NCBI GenBank assembly: GCA_949825045.1
Contig: OX463816.1
Span: 13,883,579 to 13,947,578 of the forward strand
Reading direction: 5' to 3'
DNA length: 64,000 bases
Source: Argyresthia goedartella
Lineage: Eukaryota; Arthropoda; Insecta; Lepidoptera; Argyresthiidae
In this document: positions 28,925-39,575 of the stretch, in pieces
How positions within the stretch are numbered: the first letter of the stretch is position 1
Layout of the letters: every line of letters begins with the position of its first letter
Position numbers and translations under genes: made by a program
Notes under the pieces: generated by a model
Told to the model about the DNA's origin: nothing
Seen by the model: the letters and a program-made list of their open reading frames with translations, nothing else
Database searches by the model: none

Positions 28925-30783
28925 TCAATTATTATTGTCGACCTTGGAGAACAACAACTTACTTATGGTATGTTTGAACCGATTGACAGATGAATCAAAC
29001 GAGTCAACTTCTGCGAAGTTCTTGTCGTGATCCGCACAAAGGCGATATATTGGCGCCCTTTTGCCAGCATTGGTGCGTGTTGTTTTTATTTGGAAAAGCC
29101 GCTTGTGCCGAGGAGCTTTCTGACGTATATGGTATTTGATAAGGGAGTCAAGCTCTTGGCAGTTGAAGTCACTGGTGCAGTTCCGCTGGAGAACGTCAGC
29201 GTCCGCGAGTGTGTGACGAGCATTGAGGGGCATCTGTCTATGATTTGTAAGAAGATTGGCATATGGCTTCTTTGGAGACATGACACGATAATTTAGTCTG
29301 GGAAGAAATTTCTTCTGCACCATTTCGAGTTGTACGACATACGTCGCTTAGAAGGGGTTCCAGATATGGGAGGGATAGGATCTAACAAGAGAGCCGTAAA
29401 GGGTGAGGAATGACTTTGGTTTCTTGAAGCTCTTCGTTACACGTAGTAGGAATCCAAGGATCTGGTAAGCTTTTTAGTGATGTGTGCGATGTGTGCATCG
29501 AAGCAAAATGTTTCATCAAAACATCTGTTTTCATCTGCAATGCATCATTAACCTTTGCAATGACCTATGTGATATTCACGTTTATTACGCTCTATCACTT
29601 GTTTTGTAAAACGCATGTATTGACACTTATTTTGTGCTAGGAATATGTTATTATCGATGCAGTAAGTGTTGAGTATATCCAGGTCTTGTTGAAGCAACAC
29701 AGTGTCCATATCAGTATGGATTTCCCTATAGACCTTTAGGTCATCCGCGTACAATAAAAATTTGAAGTGTTGAAAACACTGTCCTATATCATTAATAAAA
29801 ATAACAAAAGAAACAGGCCTAAGATAGATCCTTGCGGAACTCCGGAGGTTACCAAAACTGCATTCAGTAATTTGCCATTGAGGGCAGTAGCTTGGTGCCT
29901 GTCGTCTAGGTAAGATGCGAACCATCTGAGTACGTCTCCCTTGATTCCATTAAATGCCAGTTTTTTGAGCAGAAAATGGTTGACTTTGACGAATGCTTTC
30001 TTAAAGTCGATGTAGACTGAGTCCATTGCGATATTCTGGTCCATGGATTCAAAGAGAACGTTGGAGTAAATAAGAAGGTTAGTAAGTGTGGAGCGCGATA
30101 TGACAAATCCATGCTGTTTTGGATCATGGAATGGTTATATAAGGAGATAAACTCTGTTGTGTACAAGTTTTTCAAAAGTCTTTGCTAGAGTGGCTAAAAG
30201 AGATATGGGGCGGTAGTTGGAAACCTCATTTTTTGATCTTGGCTTATGGATGGGAGTAATATATGCAAGCTTCCAGACTGAGGGTACGACGCCCTCTTGT
30301 AGAGATTTAATAATTATGATTCTAAGTGCTGATGAGGTATACTCGTACAAGTTTTTAAGGAATATAGGATAAATTTTATCTGTACCCGCGCCCTTAGTGA
30401 TATCCAACTTTCAAAGAACTGAAGCAAACTTAGGTAAAGTCACGGCTAAACTAAGACAGGTGAAGGGGACTATTCGGATTGTCAATTAGATTTAATTCAG
30501 AAAAGTTAGGCCAAACTTCTGAATTTGGCTCGAACACTGACAAGAAGTATTCAGAGAAAAGTTCAACTATCTGATCGATGTTGTGTGAAGTAGTATCACC
30601 TAATCTCATCACCATCATGGTAGCTAGTATTAGTTTGTTTAGGATGGAAGTGTACTTCCAAAAGTTTTTAATATCCACCTTGACGGACTCCTCAACATTG
30701 CTTATGAATTTTTTGTTACAGGTCTCCAACTCATGTTTACTTTTGGCGCGTAAATTGGAAAACCGATTATAGTCCGCCACCAC
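28925..30783 (-). pseudogene. Jockey/CR1-type LINE ORF2 fossil
   Basis: Five minus-strand blocks in order form a reverse transcriptase: a pre-RT block (30783-30451), GAGTDKIYP...YRPISLLATLAKTFEKL (30407-30135), YIDFKKAF...SGVPQGSILG (30044-29784), YADDLKVY (29925-29548) and the C-terminal tail with KRAPIYRLC (29323-28925). Catalytic motifs are legible, but the blocks sit in different frames with small losses. No endonuclease or ORF1 precedes it, so the copy is 5'-truncated near 30790, next to a transposase fragment. It lies antisense to the candidate host gene. Confidence 0.88.
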
Positions 30784-30827
30784 CTTTTTCCCAATTGCTG
30801 GATCAGCAGAGACGGGCCAGGTCTATT

Positions 30828-31013
30828 CCTTGGCCTGCTCGTTCACCAGAACTGACCCCAATGGAGTAATTTGTGTGGGGCAGAGCCAAAGAACTGGTCT
30901 ATTCTTTAGACACCGTGAAAGATGAAATGATTCTCAAAATTACGACCACAGAAGTCCGAAGACGGGCTCGTGACTGTGTGAGGAACCAAGGATCTCATTT
31001 CGAGCATGAATAG
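30828..31013 (+). pseudogene. Tc1/mariner-type transposase C-terminus
   Basis: 62 codons on the plus strand ending in a natural TAG, with one internal stop (30876-30878, where a Tyr or Phe codon is expected). The start WPARSPELTPMEYFVWG-like region is the third-acid signature of Tc1/mariner-superfamily transposases, here PARSPELTPME then FVWGRAKELVYSLDTV. It was probably cut off by the LINE on its left. Confidence 0.75.
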
Positions 31014-31482
31014 CATAAATTTAATTAATTAAAAAGACTGTATAAAAAGTCTATTTTTCTCCCTCAAACTGTTTAGTAGGTCATAACTTCAAGAGTGTGT
31101 GAGGTATCTACGTCAATAATACCTAAAATAAAATATCATTAAATAAAAATGTTTGATAGAGATTTGTACATAAAAAGCTTTCACTTGTTTTGTTAAATTA
31201 GCTCCGAAAAACTTATTTGGCTGATTATTAAAATTTGCCGTGCTCTTCAATGGTCTGTAAAAACCAAGTTTGACGTAGCAGATGCACAAATTAAGATTCA
31301 TTAGAATGCTTATTAAGTAATTTATTAGAATCAATTGTAAAATAATGCAATTATTATTTATTTTTGCAATGATAATCACTTAACTGTGAAAATCTGGAGA
31401 TTTTCTTCAAAAATACTAAATCATCAATAAAAAATTAACGGTAAGACTTCGCCAAATGTATGTTTGGCTCAAATGTTTTTAA
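31014..31482. other. No gene recognised
   Basis: AT-rich DNA between two transposon fossils. Its left part may include the terminal repeat of the transposase fragment, but no partner repeat was found. Confidence 0.4.
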
Positions 31483-32664
31483 ATGGTCTGTACGAACTTT
31501 GGTTTAGGTCTTTGCATCGATCTACCGGACACCTTGTTTACTTCACACATATTTAGTGGCGACAACGTCAGCCATCAGATGATCTACAGCGTCCTTGAAG
31601 AGTTGCTCCCTCCAATTACCCACTTCATCAACTTCTCTCTATCGGCTAGATCTTTTCCTAGTCTCTGGAAGAAAGCACTTGTCACCCCACTGCCCAAAAA
31701 TTTCAATTCCACCTCCTCCAAAGATTACAGGCCCATATCTGTCTAACATATTATCTCCAAAGTCCTTGAATAAATTGTCCACTGCCAACTAACCTCCTTC
31801 ATTTCATCAAACAAACTTCTCAATCCTTTCCAATCTGGGTTCAGACCAGAGCATAGTACTACCACAGTACTCTTAAAAGTCAGCGATGATATACAGCCAG
31901 CCATGGATCAGAGGTTGGTTACGGTGCTGACCCTGCTTGACTTCAGCAATGTCTTTAACTGCGTCGATTTTGACATTCTTGTCGCTTTATTAACATCGCT
32001 GAAAGTCTCCTCCCACGCTGCTGGCTGGTTCGACTCATACCTAAGAGGTCGACAGCAACGCATTAAGTCTGAAGAAACCGAAACTCAATGGTGTGATCTT
32101 TCCTCAGGAGTGCCTCAAGGTGATATTCTCTCTTCTCTTCTTTTTTAAATTTTTATAAAATCCATCTCCGACGTCCTCTCTTCTTCGTATCATCTGCACG
32201 CAGCTGATCTACAAATGTATCGCCAATTTTCCCCCTGAGATGTAGGTTCATCCGTAGAGGCACTGAATGCTGACCTCAAGAATGTGAAAGACTGGGCCTC
32301 ATCATACGGGCTGTTAATAAACCCGACTAAATCACAAGCCTTGATTTTAGGAACCAGGCACACTCATTCCTTGTTAAAAAAACCTATTATTTCCGTACCA
32401 TATAATGGCATCACAATAAAGTACAAAGATAAGGTGAAAAACCTTGGGGTTATTTTTGACAACCAGCAGATGGGTCTTGCGTCTTTTCACTCCCTAAGGC
32501 GTCTGCAGTACTTCTTGCCAACCACCACCATCACCAAGACCAAAATTACCCTTAAGTTGGCTGAACATGTAGAACTCCACGATGCTCAATTTGGCCGGGT
32601 CTGTCGACGGAGAATGCCATATTGTGCCTCAAGGAAACTATGCAGTATTATACTGATAGTATAG
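31483..32664 (+). pseudogene. LINE reverse transcriptase fossil
   Basis: Plus-strand blocks give the fingers region KKALVTPLPK and DYRPIS (31680-31746), then LLDFSNVFNCVDFDILVALL (about 31930-31990), SGVPQGDILSSLLF (about 32105-32148) and the post-catalytic block INPTKSQALILGTRHTH and VKNLGVIFD (32284-32460). The catalytic YADD region reads HAADLQMY: the first Asp is replaced by Ala, so it cannot function. Several frameshifts and stops are present. No endonuclease is attached. Confidence 0.87.
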
Positions 32665-32725
32665 AATATATATATATATAGTATACTATAGATATAGATA
32701 GATATGTATAGATAGTATACTATAG
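32655..32725. repeat. TA/GATA-rich low-complexity run
   Basis: Alternating ATATAT and TATAGATAGA units with two TAGTATACTATAG palindromes, right after the LINE fossil. It may be the remains of its 3' tail. Confidence 0.85.
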
Positions 32726-32893
32726 AAAAACGCCGGTATTCGGTGCGCTGCCTACCCTTTCTTGGTAAAATTTCCTGTCATGCCTTGGTTTGCTGGAAGA
32801 AATCTCTTTTTAGAGATAAGCTCGCCTTTGTACATATGTTTTCTCTTAATGTATATTTTTTAAATAAATGTGTTCAATAAAGAATTATGAAAT

Positions 32894-33151
32894 TTAGGCC
32901 AGAACGTTGGTAATTGGAAGAACCACGTAGATCTCGTCAACACTCGGAAACTCGCAGTCCGGTCTGCGGTAAACCTTCACCGAGTTCCTCACCGCCACCA
33001 TAACTCCGCCGCCATCCAACTTAGTAGTCTTAGTCCAGTCTCTATCACGACGAATTAGTTGGTAACCACTGCTTGTAAGTTCGCTATCATAAACTCTTTC
33101 ATTCAGCCAGGTTTCTGTGATAACCACCATATCGCAGATGTTGTTCATCAA
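32894..33151 (-). pseudogene. LINE endonuclease fragment
   Basis: 85 codons on the minus strand with the APE-type endonuclease signature: VVITETWLNERVYDSEL, then GGGVMVAVRNSVKVYRR. The Glu of ETWL is retained. It is opposite in strand to the neighbouring RT fossil, so it comes from a different insertion or an inversion. The rest of that LINE is absent. Confidence 0.85.
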
Positions 33152-34490
33152 GCTCTAACGGAAATCATGTTATTGCCCTTCATCACGCCAACGTTTTGAT
33201 AAAAAAATAAGACGACATTTTTTTACTTAAGACATAGTTTTGTAGCATACACATTGAGAAGCTTTGTGTGCATTTTAATTGAAAACCGAATTGAAGAGCA
33301 GGCCATGGTAGGTATAAGTGTGATTGAGCAAAATAGATAATAGGTTTCATTCGTAACACTCGCACAATGACATGTCTGAATATTTGTGTGGTGCAACTTG
33401 AATGTAATAACAGCATGAGTGGTATGTGAATAATATTTTTAACAGTGAGAAGAACGATAACATCAAGTCATATAATGCGAGTAAGGTCAGATTCACTTCC
33501 AATATAAAATATTGTACTAAAGTTTTGTTTTACGCATTTGAATTGTGAAGTTTCTGGCCCTCATTTATTTAAGGCCTGCGTTGTTACCCAGCACTAATTA
33601 AAAGCTATGTGAAGTCACACTAAATTCAATATGGCGCAGTCTAGAGGGCAAAAAGTCATCGTTTGAAAAAAGCTTTTTATAAAGAGTGTTGGGTATCCAA
33701 TTAAAGAGCTTAATTAGTACATTCAAGATACAGATATAGATATTGTTACTAGTGTAATCGTTAGATTATATTAACCGTCCAGGGTAATTGGTTTCCTACA
33801 CTTTAAAGTGCGATATTTTGATAGTCGGGTTTTTAGACAATACGAAAAGGCAAGACAATAAAGTCTTTGAATTTATTGTCTTGTACTAACTCTCGTAAGT
33901 AACCAAACGCTATAATGGCTACTAGTATAGCGCTATTAGTTGCTGGAGAAGATCTAATGGACGCCAAAGTGTTTGTTAGTTAATCATGACGATCAATCGA
34001 TACCATGATAGCTCGATCCCCTTACTCTGTCGATAGCTGTATATGAATACTTACAGAAAAATAACTCACTGACGAAACGCCGTCGGGAATAAAGGTATTG
34101 CCCGCTGACGTAGTGAAGAAACATTATTACAAAAGAAACTGCCAAACGAAGGAACTGTAGAAAGATTTTCACAATAATTGGACTAAAAACATTAGTAACC
34201 AAACATTATACAACTGTAACGAAATTCGTCGCCTACTTTTTCTTTGGGGGCGCGAATATCAAAGACTGTCTATTCCTGCCTATAAATTTCCTACGGAAAT
34301 AAGTATGGTTTGATTTCATAATTGGAAATGAAAATGGTTCATACAATAAAGGATTTGGGAATATTTCCTCATGTGTCTAAGAAGAAGCTTATTGATTATA
34401 CTCACTGCCTCCATAGGTTCTCCATTTCAAGGCACTAAAGAACCTCTCTTCCATTCTTTACGGCTCAAAGAGAACACAATACTTAGAACA
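33152..34490. other. No gene recognised
   Basis: AT-rich, presumed intron. No open frame with family signatures, no array and no RNA gene was seen. Confidence 0.4.
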
Positions 34491-34499
34491 TTTACAGAA

Positions 34500-34700
34500 A
34501 CATCATGTGCAAGCTTATCTCACGAGAGCTTGATGCCTTTCTCACTTTTTCCCACTTGTGGGGGAAAGAAGCGGATTTTCAAACAATTTTAATTGTACAG
34601 AGAAGAGCTATTCGAGCAATTTATGATTTAAAAATAAAGTACTTTGCACAAGGTAATGCTATATTTACCTGTATAGATCGTCAAATTTATACAAGATAAT
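34500..34700 (+). pseudogene. LINE reverse transcriptase thumb fragment
   Basis: About 60 codons reading HLWGKEADFQTILIVQRRAIRAIYDLK, a motif found after the reverse transcriptase core of Jockey/CR1 ORF2 proteins (normally LWG...QKKAIR.I). No core is attached, so it is a small scrap. Confidence 0.7.
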
Positions 34701-34879
34701 TGAATTTGAAGATTTTACACACACAAATTAAGTTTAGCGCCAGTGGCCTAGCTAGCGTTACTGGCACTTCGGAAACGATCGTGCGGTGACACAACATCTG
34801 GCCGAGGCGGTTACTGGATGGGTGTCCCATTTCTTTATATGTATGTTGCATTTTTTTCGGGCGCATCAGTATTTTGATA

Positions 34880-35080
34880 ACACGGTAATCCCTAGGTCCC
34901 TACTAGCGCTGCTCGGTGGCAGTAGTCGTAATGCTGTGTCAGAGGCCCTAATAGGGCAACTTGAAAACAAATGACAGTTCCGGTGGCCACTACCCCGACG
35001 ACCCTCCTTAATGCCACACTGAGCCAGCATGGCTCAATATTACTCGAATACGAGTATAGGCAGGTGCCCCTCAGTAGGGA
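34880..35080 (+). repeat. SINE-like repeat, plus-strand copy
   Basis: Shares GTCAGAGGCCCTAATAGGGC, CACTGAGCCAGC and GGCTCAAT...ACTCG with the minus-strand copy at 39395-39575; a weaker copy is at 45590-45700. No pol III boxes could be confirmed. Confidence 0.7.
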
Positions 35081-35099
35081 AATTATTAGCATTATTTAT

Positions 35100-35640
35100 T
35101 TTACTAGTGGCTCTGTGAGGTGCAGACCTCGCGAGCGACACCCCTTGAATAGAAATAACCCAACTGCATTTTCTTTCAAATCCACATACACACTTTTGAA
35201 TGCACCTGGTTGCGTACATGAATCATGAAAGAAGCCGCACCAATAACATCGTAACCCATAATGCAATTTTGAAAAAAATATCAAAAAACACATATGATTT
35301 AAAAAAATTGCTCAGAAAAATTCACAAGAATCGGTTGGGAATTGTGACCTGTAGAGGAGAACAGCCGGACAGCCGGACTGACATACTAAGCATTTTTGCC
35401 CAAGATGAAATGCAATACTATGAATGCACCTGGTTACGTCAATGGAGTATATGTATGTAAATGTAGCCACACCAAAAACTCAGTAAGATCATATCTCCGC
35501 CATTTAAAAAAACTGAATGACATTAAAAACATATAATTATCAAACCAGCTCATAAAAACTCACGAGAATCTGTTGAGAAATGCTACCTATAGAGAGACAT
35601 ACGAAAGCATATTTGCCGAAGCTGAGTCGGTCAATTATGT
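35100..35640 (+). repeat. Foldback-arm-related repeat, two tandem parts
   Basis: The phrases CTAGTGGCTCTGTGAG, ACCTCGCGAGC, TGAATGCACCTGGTT, AATCGGTTG and GAGGAGAACA occur in the same order as in the foldback arms (7919-8330, inverted 8800-9240) and in 43640-44105. The first part runs to about 35400 and a second, shorter part follows to about 35640. It shows that the arm sequence exists independently of the foldback element. Confidence 0.78.
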
Positions 35641-36202
35641 TTAATATTTAATAACCCTTTAGGATTCATCCTTGAAGATTACCAAAGTAATAGTAATAAA
35701 AAACAGAGACGGAATTCCATTCAATAGCTTTTGTTGGTCTGCATTTAATGCTTGATACAGAATTCATCGGCTGAAATATTTGAAACAATCGTTACATTTT
35801 CCATTGAAGTGAAAAGTCATTCGAACTGTTTCTGATTTGAAGATTCGCTGATTGTTTCGTGAAGACAAAAGATATTCTTGAAATAATGAGAATTAATTCA
35901 TTCTAAGTATCAACAGCAACTGTTAGGTAATGTTAATGGGTGTATATATTTAAAAATTCGAGCAACGCGGTCATCCTTATGGAAATTTTGCAACAATCAG
36001 CAAATCTGGGATCCCAAGAGGACTAGTTTGATTTGTTCAAGTCATTTCCAGAAATACGATTTTCCAATCCTTGCGAATAACAGGAGATGATAAGTAAGAC
36101 AACGCAATACCAAGATGAATACCGGATTGCATTTGTGCCGTAAGTCTATTGAGTGCTTTCGATATAATAATTAACAGATCGAAATGTTATATTTATTTTC
36201 AG
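35641..36202 (+). other. Presumed intron before the duplicated exons
   Basis: AT-rich, no coding signal. It ends in TTTATTTTCAG, a good 3' splice site, at 36192-36202. Confidence 0.45.
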
Positions 36203-36292
36203 AGCCAACAACCATTACCTGTTAAGGCTAACAGTTCAGCTACGCCTTACTTTTTGACATCTCTGGGTAAATCATCATCTCAATAACAGCAA
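36203..36292 (+). pseudogene. Duplicated exon, decayed copy (A)
   Basis: Bounded by TTTATTTTCAG and GTAAGTCACT. It aligns with exon B at 36546-36628, including both splice sites. In the frame that aligns (NSSATPYFLTSLGKSSSQ) there is a TAA three codons before the donor, and the first part is shifted in frame relative to B. As it stands it would truncate the protein if spliced in, so it is either a dead duplicate or a poison-type alternative exon. Confidence 0.5.
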
Positions 36293-36545
36293 GTAAGTCA
36301 CTATTTACGCCTCAAGAATATTGACATTGAATATTTACCTTTGAATGAATATTTATCTTCATTTACGGACAGCAAATTCTAAATAATGTTCTATAAAGCC
36401 GAGTAGCTCTAAGCAAATGTCACGATACTTTTCCCTAATGACTCGAAGTAATTTGTACTTTTTAAGGATTATATTTATTTGATCCCAGATTACTAGTGAA
36501 AAAGTGTTACCATTATCACTCAGTCACTGTTATGTTTATTTTCAG

Positions 36546-36628
36546 ACCCATCAACCATTGGGTCTAACAGATCAGCTATGCCTAACTTGTTGACCTGTGT
36601 GGGTGTCTCATCATCTCAACGACAACAT
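36546..36628 (+). CDS. Candidate internal exon (B)
   Basis: 83 bases between TTTATTTTCAG and GTAAGTCACT. The length is two bases plus 27 open codons, which fits the single base left over by the exon at 26002-26080 and restores the frame. The peptide contains NRSAMPNLLTCVGVSSSQ and ends in phase 0, which matches exon C at 36974. It is one member of the duplication with exon A. I do not recognise the peptide, and the link to exon 1 is inferred from phase and strand. Confidence 0.5.
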
Positions 36629-36973
36629 GTAAGTCACTGCTTTCGCTACTAGAAAATGTGCTTTTGTGTGCTAGAAATTTAAAATGTGCGTAAATTATCG
36701 AAGCGTATTTAATTTTTCTTATGAAAACGAAAATTTGCTTAAATAATAATAAGGATGACATTTTAAACATATTCCAAATATTTTAATATAAAGCTGAGTT
36801 GCTGTATGTAAACAAAAATCGATGCTTTAACTCAACGTAATCTGTACTTTTAAAGGTTATATTTATTTGTTTACATTTTTCCATTTAAATAAAAAGTTCT
36901 CCCATGTCTACATCACAAAGTTATAAAACTTATGTTCATTTCATTACATTCTACTTCCTCCTTAATACGACAG

Positions 36974-37054
36974 ATTCCGAAATCTATCAATGTTTCTGTA
37001 TCGCCAGTTGCGTCCTGCGGTCCTGCCCTATTGACGTCGAAAACCTGTCAATGT
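36974..37054 (+). CDS. Candidate internal exon (C)
   Basis: Bounded by CTTAATACGACAG and GTGAGTTG. It has 81 bases, 27 open codons in phase 0 (PKSINVSVSPVASCGP, LLTSKTCQC). A weak resemblance to exon B (P-x-S-I/T-x-N spacing) and a shared upstream phrase (GGTTATATTTATTT near 36860 and 36470) hint at a third unit of the same duplication. Less certain than B because the polypyrimidine tract is weaker and the open frame continues past the donor. Confidence 0.35.
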
Positions 37055-37269
37055 GTGAGTTGTGGTGCTGACCTCTCGTTGCAGGCGAATATCGATGAGG
37101 AACGAAAATCAATAGAAAAAAGCGCGTGCGATTCAAAAATAGAGCTCCATTCAAACAAAACAGCGAGCCTGGCCGCACACACCCAGCCATATTGCGTTTC
37201 GCATATGCACACGCCGCCACATGCACACATTGCCGAGTTTCAGTGGATCGAGTCGGACACAAGACAGGG

Positions 37270-37380
37270 CCATGCTTCAATAGCCCGATCGGCCGCGGGG
37301 CGGGCGGCGGCGCGGCGCGGCGGCGGGATGATGCTTGTGATTTGCGCGCGACAATGGACTGGCGGCGCTGAGCGACAATC
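37270..37380. other. GC-rich CpG patch
   Basis: Contains GGCCGCGGGGCGGGCGGCGG and further CGGCG runs in otherwise AT-rich DNA. It could be an internal promoter or an enhancer-type CpG patch of the candidate gene. No initiator or TATA box stands out. Confidence 0.5.
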
Positions 37381-39394
37381 CTAGCCGTTTGAGCAAGAGT
37401 AGGTAGTTATATCATCCATATAGGGGCCTTGTGAACTTACCATTTCTTATTTCTTATATTATATTACTATAATGGTTTAGTGGTCTGTGATTAGTTGCAT
37501 ATGAATTGATTCATATATAGTTCCACTAACCACAGTTCAAATGCTGCCCAAAATTTAGTCAAGTTACTACTAAAAGCCAGTAATGCTATTGCTATCATAT
37601 GATACAAAACTCCGCCTTGGGGCGGGCGCGCACGAGTTACTTTCTGTTTCGTGTCCATTTCAAGTCCTTAGATATATGTACGGGGTCGCACCCACGCAGC
37701 GATGTGATACTTAGGTGACTTTTGTGTCGTCGGACAGTGTTAAAATTGGCACTCGCCGCTTCATTGGCTGCTTTTAATAACTGCATCGTATCGTGTTGTG
37801 TCGAGCGAAAGTGATGGACAGAGTGAGAGACTACCCTAACAACTTGTGTCACGGTCGCCGCGCGTTCCCCTTCATGAAGTGACAGTGACAGAACATTTTA
37901 TATCACAGTGTCACAAGTAATCCGTATGCGCCCGCTCTAATAGCTGCATAATTTAAACCGCAATTTGTTTCAAACACAGCAATTTATAAACGAAACAACT
38001 ACTCAAAGATTCATAGGAGTATTGCATTGTGTTTGTGTATTCCCATACCCCAAGAGAATCGGCTGGCTACCGTATGCGCGAGCTAACTGCACGGGGTAAA
38101 AAACTTATGCGATAAATTCCCGGTTTGCCCGCCGTTTCTCCCCGAATTTTGCTGTAGAATAACCAGTTATTGAATTTCAGTTCTCCTATATTCGAGTGCA
38201 CCTATACTGCCGCAGTATTTTGTATGCGTTGAAGATTTTCTGCCTGGCATCTGTGAATTTGTGTCGGGCGAAAAGTTTGTCGAATACATCTTGAACACTA
38301 AATATCGTAAATGCGGTAAAGTCAGTCAATCAGTTTTGACTGAGGTTGTTTGACTTATTTGTGTAGAGCACTATTTATTATGATATCATAAACCTATATA
38401 TATATATATATTGATATTATGTTCATGTGAAATTAATTAATCAATTGTAGGTAGGTAGCCTCAATCAACGTATAACTCTTATGAATATTTATAATTATAT
38501 ATATAAATACATTTATAACAGAGATATAATGATGATTAAACTAATAATATAATAAACTCACCTCGTATTATTTAGAAAATTATTTAATACACAAGGTGTT
38601 TGGGGCATGGAGCTACATTTTTTTGGGGAGTAGCCACCACCAGAATTAGCAACCGCGCGCCCGCCCTGGACAAAACTGAGCAGGTTAGTGGTACGACACA
38701 CAGATGTCCTTTTCTTTTTACTAGTTGTAGATTTATTTAGAAAGGCTTAGGATCTCAAAACATCGTTACATGTTAAGTACTATTTCATGAGGATCAGAAA
38801 ATTATTATGGATTACGTGGATGATTTTGGGAATGTTTCTCCAGAACCTTTAAAAAAATCATATCCCCAACCACTGCGCAACTGAGAGTCAAATGTCAAGC
38901 AGAAATGTATTCACTTCAACCACATCTACTTCCCAAAAATGTTATCTATGTCGCTCCATAATCCAAACAACGTGTATATCGTAAAATTCTTATCGAAACC
39001 AATTTCTCAGCCAAGACTGAAACTGAAGCCCTTTTAATAAGGGTGTGACTTGTCTTTGATTTGATGAGGGTGATGCGAGGTAAGGGTTCTCGAGTTGCTG
39101 ATGACATCAATACCGCCCTGTCGAGTGTTCGAGAATATCTTATTGATATATTGCTTGAAGACAATCTGTAAATACCTAAAATTCAATAAATTGTTATTCA
39201 AAAGTGATTGAATATTAAAATAGATTATGATGTTATGGTAACAAATCGTTAAACTTTTTATTTTGTTTCAATGTTAGATTTAGATACCACTTAATTCACT
39301 AACGACTCAACTTGGCTGGGCATTCATCATCGCAATGTATTCGTTACCCTAAGTATATCTACATCATATATATGTACATAATAATATAAACATA
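37381..39394. other. No gene recognised
   Basis: Contains a small palindrome, ATATGAATTGATTCATAT, at 37499-37516 and a TA run at 38396-38412. No coding or RNA gene was found. Confidence 0.4.
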
Positions 39395-39575
39395 AATGTA
39401 GCACCACGGTGGGGCACGGGCCTTTACCCGGACACGAGTAAGATTGAGCCATACACCACCACGCTGGCTCAGTGCAGGTTTATGGAGGGGTGTTGGGCTA
39501 GTGGCCGACCCGACATTTAGAGGTTATCAAGCTGCCCTATCATGGCCTCTGACGCAGCTTCACAACTAGTAACAA
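39395..39575 (-). repeat. SINE-like repeat, minus-strand copy
   Basis: Inverted relative of 34880-35080: CACGCTGGCTCAGTGCAGG, CTGCCCTATCATGGCCTC. Same block order on the opposite strand. Confidence 0.7.

Noticed and set aside
36932..37384. 150-codon ORF as one complete gene
   Set aside because: Its first 14 codons overlap a splice acceptor and its second half crosses a CpG patch with low-complexity residues. Only the exon-like part 36974-37054 is kept as a candidate.
38946..39164. 72-codon minus-strand ORF with Ser/Arg-rich sequence
   Set aside because: No recognisable domain, no splice or promoter context, length within chance expectation.
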